Source: a virus. From it: 36,310 nucleotides of DNA. Within the stretch, counting starts at the first letter, position 1. Every line of letters starts with the position of its first letter. Location of the stretch: IMG/VR virus record IMGVR_UViG_3300008221_000015, positions 1 to 36,310 of that record. One strand, 5' to 3'. Positions 29,768 to 36,310 of the stretch are shown here, piece by piece. The notes under the pieces are model-generated. The model had not been told where the DNA came from. It saw only the letters and a program-made list of their open reading frames with translations, and searched no databases. The position numbers and the translations under genes were made by a program.

Positions 29768-32592
29768 GATTGATTAGGCTGCTTTCCATTAGTTGCCATA
29801 ACGATCTCGTCCAAATTATCTTTGCCTATCTTCTCCACTGTAGTACCCGGCAAAATATACTCACCGTCCGCGACACGGATATCTTCAACAGGCTTTCCGT
29901 TTTGCGTTATTTTCGCCGGGATGCTGTCAGAAGTTTCAGTGCCGGGGCCAGTGATCATGCCGCCCAGACCTGCATCTTCACGCTGGTCTAAAGATTGTTC
30001 GGCAATTACTTGGTTACGAAGCTGCATGAAAGCCTCATCACCGTACACTTGCACGAACTGGCCGATAGCTTTCTGTGGCTCAGGATGTTGTCCTGCAATG
30101 GCGGCTTTAGCGTTTGTAATAATAGGGTTCTCTTGTTCAGCGCCATCTTCTATTCCGCCGCCACGAGCATAGCCTCCTCTATCGCCTGTGTCGTTGCCCG
30201 GATTGTCACTCTCATCACCGCCCGTTGTGCCGTCTGGAGAACCTCCACCTGCGGAGCTTCCTCCACCAAAAGAAGCAGTGCTTCCAACGGGGGTGGCAGG
30301 AGGAGGAGTGTTATTCTGATTAAAAGCGTTTCCAAGCACACTCGTTACTGTGGGTGCGCCTGTGGCTTGTTGCACAGCATTAGTAATCCCATTAAATGCA
30401 CCCATGCCAAAGCCCCCCGTAAGCGCGCCGAGAGCAGTCATACCGAGGACTTCACCGACACTAATAGGATCATTTGGTGGTCCGGGGTTAGGCCCAGCCA
30501 TAGGGCTACCTTCCGGTTGACCGAAATCGGTATCGTTTGCTACATCGTTCACATCAGAAGGGTCAGACTCTGGATCATCTCCGCCAGAAGCAAGTATTTT
30601 CGGGACTTTGGGCATAAGCGCAGCAAGGCCGCCTGTGGCAAAACCCCGATTATATGTACTTATTGGACTTAGGTATGATCGCTCTGGATCGAAACCGGGT
30701 CTGTATCCAGCGGGCGCATCCACGAAGCTGCGGGCAACACCTTGCTTCTGGGAGGGGCGCTTTGCGTAAGTCCTCCCCGCAGTCGTAAAGTCAGGGATAG
30801 CGGGTTGTGGTGCCGGATTTGATAGCGATCCAGTGCCGCCGCCTAATAATCCAAGACCTGCTGCGGTTGTAGCTATTGGGTTGCCAGTGATTGCGTTGTT
30901 TACGCTTTTATTAAAACCTTGGTCTTTAAGATAGCTTAACTTATCGAAAAAGCCCTTCTCAGTGTAGGCGGGGTTAGTGATCGTATCTGGCCCAATCGCA
31001 GCAGGTAAGTTGTTGAAGGCTGTAACGCCTCTATCAAACATATTGGGTTGCGCGTACTTTGGCGGCCCTGCGGATTGACTCAAATCAAAATTTGGTCGGT
31101 ATATACCATCAAGTGTACTATTTAGTCGCGCGTTGGATGTAACTTCAGATGGCATAGAAGGTATAGTATAGCCTTTCAATGCATTGCCCACTGGCATTCC
31201 CGCATTTAATCGGGGAGGCGGGAGCGCCTCTGACCCAAATGCAGCAGGATTCACATTATAGTTCCTTGCTGCATAAATGGACGGCCCACCCCTAGGAATA
31301 GGTGTTGGCAAAGAGGAGATGTCGTTAACAGTTGGAGCCACCGAAGCCATAGGGTTTGGCCCGCCGACGTTGCCGAAGTTTAAGTAGGAGGACGACGGCG
31401 AAGCCACAGATGCAATATCAGGGCTGAGACTCATCAGTCCGTCAGAACCGGAGCCTACGGGTACGCCCATAATCGTCTGACCAAGTGCTGGATCGACTGC
31501 GGCGTTTGCGGCAATATCTACATACGCGCCTTCAGGGCCACTAGCAAGAGCGGCGGCATCGGTGCCGCCAGCGGCGTTCATCATACCCGCCGTGCCGTAA
31601 CTCAATAGACCACCAGCTAACGCTGTTTTGAAGTCATCACCTTGTGCTAGAGACCCGGCGAACGAGCCTAGACCAGCGCCTAGAGCGGCGTAGCCCATAG
31701 CTCCGCCTAGATAGGAGCCTCCCATAGCAGCTAATAAAGGTAAAAATGCTTCAGGTTGGCCTGTATCGGGGTTGGTAGTTAGTTCGCCCGTGGGGGACAT
31801 TTTGGCAAGCGCGTCAACCTCTATGGGGTTCATATGAACCAACATTGTGTCGCCATACCGGCCCTTTGAGGCCATATCCTTGCCGACTTCTTGTCTATTC
31901 ATTCGCTTACCCTCATCATATAATATTTTTCCGGCTTTGTCGGACAACTCTCGACGCGCATCTTCCCCTCGTTTTAATATACTTCTAGCTCCATCACTTA
32001 CCGCACGGTTATCCTTATCAGAAACGGGTTCGCCGTTATTCCCTCCGAAAGTACTATATTTAAAAAAACGGTCTTTCTCTTTGCGGGTGCCGTATTTATT
32101 AGTTAAATATGCCAGTGTCTCTTCTCTAGATTTAGGTGAACCATATTTGTAATCTTGAGCGCGCATAGCGATTTCATTTCGGCGGCGACCGATTGGTAAT
32201 TGACGAAATCCGATACGGTCTTGATCGAGATTAGCTAGTGCGCCTATTCCCGCATGTCCGTATTCATGAGCCATAGTTTGATTAACGTCTCTCGGAGTTT
32301 TACCATCTTGATTCGCTAAAGGTATCGCTACTGTTGGTTTTGTTAAATCAACGGGGCTGCCTTTCATATACCCTACTCTGCTAAGGTCTTTCTCTATATC
32401 TCCTCCTCGAAGATATAATCCATCAGCGTTGATTGGATACTTAAATAATGTAGTCATCTGATCGACGCCAACACGATCTAAACCCAAACCGACCAAAGGG
32501 TTGTTCTCTGAAGATCGCAAGATAGCTTGTGCTAACTCATCGTTGAGTTGACCTACTGCACTGGCTTTTTTAGTTGCGCTGTCTTCAGCCAT
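29764..32592 (-). CDS. Virion protein with N-terminal metallopeptidase domain (942 aa)
   Basis: Residues about 30-170 form a zinc-peptidase-like domain: MAHEYGHAGIG with HEYGH at 109-113 and a downstream SREETLAYL (E157/E158) as the likely third ligand. A Gly/Ala-rich hydrophobic region (about 290-350) and long Pro/Gly/Ser-rich disordered stretches follow, with GFATGG and GYARGG motifs. The C-terminal 60 residues (GPGTETSDSIPAKI, VADGEYILPGTTVEKIG) are a module common in podovirus tail and ejection proteins. AAGG precedes the ATG. The peptidase may cut virion proteins or open a path into the cell; this is inferred. Confidence 0.7.
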   Translation of the reverse strand: MAEDSATKKASAVGQLNDELAQAILRSSENNPLVGLGLDRVGVDQMTTLFKYPINADGLYLRGGDIEKDLSRVGYMKGSPVDLTKPTVAIPLANQDGKTPRDVNQTMAHEYGHAGIGALANLDQDRIGFRQLPIGRRRNEIAMRAQDYKYGSPKSREETLAYLTNKYGTRKEKDRFFKYSTFGGNNGEPVSDKDNRAVSDGARSILKRGEDARRELSDKAGKILYDEGKRMNRQEVGKDMASKGRYGDTMLVHMNPIEVDALAKMSPTGELTTNPDTGQPEAFLPLLAAMGGSYLGGAMGYAALGAGLGSFAGSLAQGDDFKTALAGGLLSYGTAGMMNAAGGTDAAALASGPEGAYVDIAANAAVDPALGQTIMGVPVGSGSDGLMSLSPDIASVASPSSSYLNFGNVGGPNPMASVAPTVNDISSLPTPIPRGGPSIYAARNYNVNPAAFGSEALPPPRLNAGMPVGNALKGYTIPSMPSEVTSNARLNSTLDGIYRPNFDLSQSAGPPKYAQPNMFDRGVTAFNNLPAAIGPDTITNPAYTEKGFFDKLSYLKDQGFNKSVNNAITGNPIATTAAGLGLLGGGTGSLSNPAPQPAIPDFTTAGRTYAKRPSQKQGVARSFVDAPAGYRPGFDPERSYLSPISTYNRGFATGGLAALMPKVPKILASGGDDPESDPSDVNDVANDTDFGQPEGSPMAGPNPGPPNDPISVGEVLGMTALGALTGGFGMGAFNGITNAVQQATGAPTVTSVLGNAFNQNNTPPPATPVGSTASFGGGSSAGGGSPDGTTGGDESDNPGNDTGDRGGYARGGGIEDGAEQENPIITNAKAAIAGQHPEPQKAIGQFVQVYGDEAFMQLRNQVIAEQSLDQREDAGLGGMITGPGTETSDSIPAKITQNGKPVEDIRVADGEYILPGTTVEKIGKDNLDEIVMATNGKQPNQS
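31207..31230. repeat. Near-identical copy of the 2334-2357 hairpin sequence within coding DNA
   Basis: Twenty-three of 24 bases match positions 2334-2357 (the difference is A at 2351, G at 31224). Here the sequence lies within the gene of the 942-residue virion protein and encodes EALPPPRL. It keeps most of the stem. Confidence 0.7.
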
Positions 32593-32604
32593 TCTTAGAG
32601 TACC

Positions 32605-32919
32605 TTACGGTGTTGAAACTGTTACAGTTCCTATCGATGTTGTGCCGACAAAAGTGTCTGCGTATGCGTGTCCTGTCTGAACAATCTTTAATATACCACT
32701 ATCTGTAAACACATCGCCAGTTCTTAAACCTGCTCCATTCTCTTGTGTGCTAGAAAGGTTAATAGAGGTAAAGTTCCTTTGACGTGTTGAATTGAGTACG
32801 TCGATAGCGTTTTCAAGCGCCGTAACAAGCTGGTCAATGTAATGCGGCGATATCTCCGCCGCACTTGATCTAGGTAATCTCGGTATGACTACTTCTCTAT
32901 CCGTGACTTTACCACTCAT
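32605..32919 (-). CDS. Conserved small virion-region protein (104 aa)
   Basis: The pattern VIPRLPRSSAAEISPHYIDQLVTALENAIDVLNS followed by LRTGDVFTDSGILKIVQTG and a C-terminal GTTSIGTVTVSTP recurs next to the stabilization protein gene in marine podoviruses from memory. It has an N-terminal helix and a C-terminal beta part. A small structural or chaperone role is likely but not shown. ATGA overlap with the gene before. Confidence 0.65.
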   Translation of the reverse strand: MSGKVTDREVVIPRLPRSSAAEISPHYIDQLVTALENAIDVLNSTRQRNFTSINLSSTQENGAGLRTGDVFTDSGILKIVQTGHAYADTFVGTTSIGTVTVSTP

Positions 32920-34784
32920 CGGCGGCCATCCTGTCTAACTTCGAGACGGGTCGTACCTTCTTGCCAACGCACCCCCGCTGTAGTGTTTTCGATGCGGTAT
33001 ATGAAGCTCCGACCTCGTGTACGTATATGAACGTGTTTGGTATACTCTTCTATAGGTGAAGACGCTGATCTCGTGACGGCGTTTGCGTCACCAGTGCGTG
33101 TGCCTCCACCGGGATAGTCTTTCGGGGTCAATGTCATAGTTACGCTTGGGTTAGTCGCAGATGAGCCTGTAAACTTCATATCAGGCAAAATACGTCTAGC
33201 GAACATAAACTGATAGCCGTCGCCCGAATCTAATTCAAATGCATCGCTTTCGATGTAAGAATTAATAGCCGTCACCGGGGTTGTGGAGCCATCATCGACA
33301 CCGACTTCATGGTTGTAGAGCTTATTATCTGTAGAAGCGGCAACAGGATATTGATTAAAAGTACGGTCAATCCAAGCGGTACGGACTAAAGTGCCACCAT
33401 ACCATATTTGTTGACCGTAATTATAAGTAACATAATGGCTTATCTCATTTCCTGTTGTTGGATAAAACCACGAGATTTCGCTCTCGCCACGGTTAGAAGC
33501 TGCGAAAACTTTTGAATTTTGACCTCGATTCAGGTTAAGAAATACATCATCTCGAAGGGAGCAAGGAAGCATCTTGGTGGTGCCGTCATATAGATAGAAG
33601 TTTTGTGACCCCATCCAATAGACAATCTCATCCATCTCCAACATCGCGTTTGGTCCCATGATGCTTGTGTTGGATGATAGTAATTTAGTACCAAAGAAAA
33701 ATGGCGCGCCTATATACGATACAGCGTGTAGAGCGGTGTTTGTCCAGACCAGAGTGTCGCGTTTAGTGGCTAGTCCTGTGATTATTTCTGAGCCAACACT
33801 TAGACGGAGAGACCCGGCAGCGTTAGTGGTGTCGGGGGTCCATTCTGTAAGACTCTCGCTGTCAGAGTATCTTATTAAAAGGGTATCTTGTGTCCCGATA
33901 TCATCAACTGGGTCACACGCAAGAGCCAGCACTTGGCGGCTTTCAGAAGAGACAATTAACTTTCTGGCTATTGTTGGCGTTCCAGACGCTCCTGAGAGAC
34001 TGGATAAACTAACAGCTCTTGTGGTAAGTCCGTTCGTAGCATCCCACGTAAAAATACCGCCGTTGCGAACATTGGCGAGTAAATCTTCACCATAGTTAAT
34101 AAGTGACCATAGCCGTAGCTGCCCTGATGCAGCGGACCCTCCGGTGGAAGAAGACCCGTACCCTTCTGAGCCATAGGTGTCAACACCCCACCCTGTGCCA
34201 AAGACGACTGTGTCTAGTCCAATATTTATTTGATACGCCGCGACGACGTTTGCTCCGCCTTTTGAACCGGACACACTGGCTGAGGCAGCGGAAGCTGTGA
34301 TCACATACGTGTTAGCGTTGGTAATGCTGTCAATAACATATTCAGCGTTAAGCACCGCAGCCGTCAAAGCGGAATCGCCAGTAGAGGCTGTTCCTGAAAA
34401 GGTCACAAAGTCCCCCACAACTGCGCCGTGACCAGTGTCAGTAACAGTAACGGTAGTGGAACCGGACGAAATAGCAAAAGGGTTGTTGTTTATGGTACTC
34501 GAAGCTCGAATCGGAGTGATATCGTAGTAAGAAGTCCCCGTCTCAACATACAGCTTACTCTGCGTTCCAAGGCCGAAGCGATTCGTCCCGTCAAGCCCGG
34601 ACCATGCATTCAGCGCGCGGCACGTACCTATGAAAGTGCTTGCGGAGTAGTTCGCCCAGCCGCCGATATTCTCAGGAAATCCCATACGAAAGCGCACTTT
34701 ATCGCTATCATTCCACGTATTGTTTCCGTAGTCCGTACCTTCTTTATTAACGCCGGGCTTAAATTGAAGTTTAACTAAGGGCAT
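32916..34784 (-). CDS. Tail stabilization-type protein (P22 gp10-like)
   Basis: The 622-residue protein begins MPLVKLQFKPGVNKEGTDYG and WNDSDKVRFRMGFPENIGGW, the signature of the beta-rich 'stabilization protein' of marine podoviruses, related to the P22 gp10 tail accessory factor that closes the portal. The rest is beta-strand-rich with Thr/Ser/Gly turns, as expected for a beta-propeller or tail hub. An inserted Ser/Thr/Ala segment (about 95-180) resembles an Ig-like domain. The start overlaps the previous stop (TAATG). Confidence 0.75.
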   Translation of the reverse strand: MPLVKLQFKPGVNKEGTDYGNNTWNDSDKVRFRMGFPENIGGWANYSASTFIGTCRALNAWSGLDGTNRFGLGTQSKLYVETGTSYYDITPIRASSTINNNPFAISSGSTTVTVTDTGHGAVVGDFVTFSGTASTGDSALTAAVLNAEYVIDSITNANTYVITASAASASVSGSKGGANVVAAYQINIGLDTVVFGTGWGVDTYGSEGYGSSSTGGSAASGQLRLWSLINYGEDLLANVRNGGIFTWDATNGLTTRAVSLSSLSGASGTPTIARKLIVSSESRQVLALACDPVDDIGTQDTLLIRYSDSESLTEWTPDTTNAAGSLRLSVGSEIITGLATKRDTLVWTNTALHAVSYIGAPFFFGTKLLSSNTSIMGPNAMLEMDEIVYWMGSQNFYLYDGTTKMLPCSLRDDVFLNLNRGQNSKVFAASNRGESEISWFYPTTGNEISHYVTYNYGQQIWYGGTLVRTAWIDRTFNQYPVAASTDNKLYNHEVGVDDGSTTPVTAINSYIESDAFELDSGDGYQFMFARRILPDMKFTGSSATNPSVTMTLTPKDYPGGGTRTGDANAVTRSASSPIEEYTKHVHIRTRGRSFIYRIENTTAGVRWQEGTTRLEVRQDGRR

Positions 34785-35128
34785 TACGCTTTCCCTACTT
34801 TACCGTTGATCTTATGGTCTAACATTCTATCGTCACCTACAACGCGGCGCAATTCATGGTTACTAATCTTAGAAGAAGGAATGTATTGCCAAGTTCTACC
34901 AAACTCGCCGTTACGTTCAAAGATTGTTTCCCGCAGCCCGATATGGATAATAACCACTTTCTCGCCATCAAGAATGCACGTTTCCATCGGCTCGAAGCCC
35001 GGCGTAACCTTCCATTTCCAAGCGGCTATTACATCTGATGCCCAATCTCGAATAGCTAAACCAGCAGTGACGGTTATTATAAACCCCACCCACGCAACCC
35101 AACCACTTGGTAATTCTATCTCAGGCAT
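34784..35128 (-). CDS. Membrane protein with MscS-like beta domain (114 aa)
   Basis: One N-terminal membrane segment (about 9-26, WVAWVGFIITVTAGLAI) is followed by PGFEPMETCILDGEKVVIIHIGLRETIFE and YIPSSKISNHELRRV. This matches the pattern of the MscS channel beta domain (F--GD-V-I---G-V--I-LR-T and IPNS-L). The pore helices of MscS are absent. Similar short proteins occur in the late genes of marine podoviruses from memory. The role is unknown. It starts directly after the stop of the 59-residue gene. Confidence 0.6.
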   Translation of the reverse strand: MPEIELPSGWVAWVGFIITVTAGLAIRDWASDVIAAWKWKVTPGFEPMETCILDGEKVVIIHIGLRETIFERNGEFGRTWQYIPSSKISNHELRRVVGDDRMLDHKINGKVGKA

Positions 35129-35308
35129 TTACACGCTCTTAATAACAAGACCAACAAGAAGCAGTATGATAGCACTTGTTGTAGACATAAGGATAAACTC
35201 AATACGTTTTAGACGAGCGTTGACTGCGGTAAACTGCAACTCGGTATTCTTACTACGCTCTTCACATACACGCTCGTGTGCTTCAAGACTTATATCTTTT
35301 TTAGCCAT
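35129..35308 (-). CDS. Small tail-anchored coiled-coil membrane protein (59 aa)
   Basis: A charged, helical N-terminal part (LEAHERVCEERSKNTELQFT then NARLKRIE) leads to a C-terminal membrane segment (FILMSTTSAIILLLVGLVI). The order resembles XhlA-like phage membrane proteins. It overlaps the previous gene by eight bases and abuts the next start. Its place among membrane-protein genes next to a holin-like gene suggests a part in lysis or membrane attachment. Confidence 0.7.
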   Translation of the reverse strand: MAKKDISLEAHERVCEERSKNTELQFTAVNARLKRIEFILMSTTSAIILLLVGLVIKSV

Positions 35309-35522
35309 CTTTCACTGTCCTTATGTAATCTAAAACGTACCCTAAAGCCGATGGAAAATCTCGTTCAACTCTTCTTTCAACTTCTTCAATAGATGCAGCT
35401 TGGAACTCAAAGTAATTTACTTCTTCAAACCCATCAGAAATGCCAAAGTTATTATTCCAATCATCACCACCTCTGATGGTGTCTCTTACACGCTTGTTGT
35501 ACACACCAATTTCGTACAGCAT
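35301..35522 (-). CDS. Hypothetical phage protein (73 aa)
   Basis: I do not recognise this protein. It is soluble and acidic, with a short beta start (MLYEIGVYNKRV) and a helical end (SIEEVERRVERDFPSALGYVLDYIR). The ATG directly follows the previous TAA, so translation is probably coupled. Confidence 0.65.
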   Translation of the reverse strand: MLYEIGVYNKRVRDTIRGGDDWNNNFGISDGFEEVNYFEFQAASIEEVERRVERDFPSALGYVLDYIRTVKDG

Positions 35523-36002
35523 TTAAGAAGTTCCAGCTACAAAACGGTTTATCCAAATCAGATACCCTGCTCCTCCTGCTAAAATAAGAACAGCTATTAG
35601 TTTACCAAACTCTCCTAACCAATACGTAACTCGATCCCAAAATTCTTTGTCTGCCTGTTGTTTTTCTTTTAAAGCTTTAACTGCTTTAACCTTGTTTTCT
35701 TCAGCAATGTTTAAACGCCGTGTACGTTCTTCTTTAATTGCAGCCCATGTACCGAAGCCAAACTTATTATCTATGTCTATCTCTAGATTACGCATCCTAG
35801 TTTGATTGTTACGATCTTCAATAACGTCAGCAACAACTGACTTTATACTAGCGTCACCTTCATCTTTCTTTGCTTTCTTTGCTGCCTTTTCTGTGTGACT
35901 AAAGAGTTGCTCTATTGAACCAGCAATATCCTTAATATCAGTAGCGGACTCTAGTAATTTCTTTGCTCCTGCAATGGCAAGGCCAATTGTGATTGGGTCC
36001 AT
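35523..36002 (-). CDS. Phage protein with coiled coil and C-terminal membrane anchor (159 aa)
   Basis: The start (MDPITIGLAIAGAKKLLESATDIKDIAGSIEQLFS) and the Lys/Ala/Glu-rich helical middle match a type of protein seen in many marine phages from memory. The C-terminus has one membrane segment (LIAVLILAGGAGYLIWI). AGGTGG precedes the ATG. It lies between a holin-like gene and other small membrane proteins. The function is unknown; a spanin-like or membrane-associated lysis role is possible but unproven. Confidence 0.65.
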   Translation of the reverse strand: MDPITIGLAIAGAKKLLESATDIKDIAGSIEQLFSHTEKAAKKAKKDEGDASIKSVVADVIEDRNNQTRMRNLEIDIDNKFGFGTWAAIKEERTRRLNIAEENKVKAVKALKEKQQADKEFWDRVTYWLGEFGKLIAVLILAGGAGYLIWINRFVAGTS

Positions 36003-36010
36003 ACGTCCAC

Positions 36011-36310
36011 CTACTTCTTGCTCTGCAAGCTACGGTCCCCAAACCACCATGTAACAGCAGAAGAAGTCATGAACAATATTGAGTCGATCACGCCAGCTTT
36101 CATGGCAAAATCGTTGGTTGTGAAGTATATCCCTCCAACGAGGATGAGAAGAAACCCCGTGAGTACAGGGCGTACAAGACGAAGCACATCCACCACCCAA
36201 CGATGAGGCTTACCCATACCCGCATCATGGGCGTAGGAGGCGGTTCGGAGTTCAGCGGATGTTTCGGCAGCGGTGATCGCAAGTTCGTTTTCAGTCTCAG
36301 CGGTCTTCAG
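36011..36310 (-). CDS. 3TM holin-like membrane protein (5'-partial)
   Basis: The frame stays open to the right edge of the window, so the gene begins outside; the ATG at 36217 is internal. The visible part has a helical N-terminus (ETENELAITAAETSAELRTA), GKPHRWVVDVLRLVRPVLTG, two membrane segments and the ending WWFGDRSLQSKK. This fits the 3TM phage/GTA holin superfamily, whose members end in WWFG-R. Holins open the inner membrane for endolysin at lysis. No endolysin is visible in the window. Confidence 0.7.
   Translation of the reverse strand: MKTAETENELAITAAETSAELRTASYAHDAGMGKPHRWVVDVLRLVRPVLTGFLLILVGGIYFTTNDFAMKAGVIDSILFMTSSAVTWWFGDRSLQSKK

Noticed and set aside
15435-34778. Many plus-strand ORFs of 60-225 residues opposite the late genes
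   Set aside because: They are antisense shadows of long, well-supported minus-strand genes, with no ribosome binding sites or recognisable domains.

Overview
This window is part of a double-stranded DNA bacteriophage genome. It most resembles a tailed, podovirus-like phage of a marine alphaproteobacterium. The reasons are a compact family-A DNA polymerase / prim-pol / SNF2 / VRR-NUC replication module, a run of ejection-type virion proteins ending in an 11.3 kb giant gene, a P22-gp10-like tail stabilization protein, and a small helix-turn-helix protein of a type common in alphaproteobacteria and their phages. No tRNA, rRNA, integrase, terminase, portal or major capsid gene is visible, and both ends of the window cut through genes. 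Taxonomy and host are inferences.

Layout. (1) 1-4849, plus strand: the end of a MoxR-type cassette (a partial conserved phage protein and a metallopeptidase-like/VWA protein), then about ten small genes, including a 32-residue membrane peptide and a 53-residue ribbon-helix-helix regulator. Positions 2880-3133 are non-coding and rich in hairpins. (2) 4850-5249: a convergent intergenic region with six G5-core repeats in both orientations and an AT-rich stretch, a candidate replication origin. (3) 5250-12923, minus strand: a replication operon read from right to left, comprising a small HTH protein, VRR-NUC nuclease, SNF2 helicase, DUF2800 nuclease, DUF2815 ssDNA-binding protein, family-A DNA polymerase and prim-pol/helicase. 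(4) About 12936-13000: a divergent promoter region with a palindrome over the shared -10 region. (5) 12999-14891, plus strand: small accessory genes led by a DUF5664-type dATP/dGTP diphosphohydrolase. (6) 14909-36310, minus strand: late genes read from right to left, comprising a 3TM holin-like protein (partial), small membrane proteins, tail stabilization protein, a metallopeptidase-containing virion protein, a GNAT-like protein, two ejection-type proteins and a 3780-residue polyvalent protein.

How it works together. Replication proteins are tightly overlapped (ATGA and TAATG junctions) and probably translationally coupled. A hairpin between the SSB and polymerase genes may raise SSB output relative to polymerase. 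The late genes would build the tail and carry proteins into the host. The giant protein has HExxH, PBECR-like, ParB-like, ADP-ribosyltransferase-like and LPD38-like segments, and a recurring [FY]S[VI] tripeptide lies in its linkers, which fits an injected multi-effector protein that may be cut into pieces. All family names come from recognised motifs; no database search was run.
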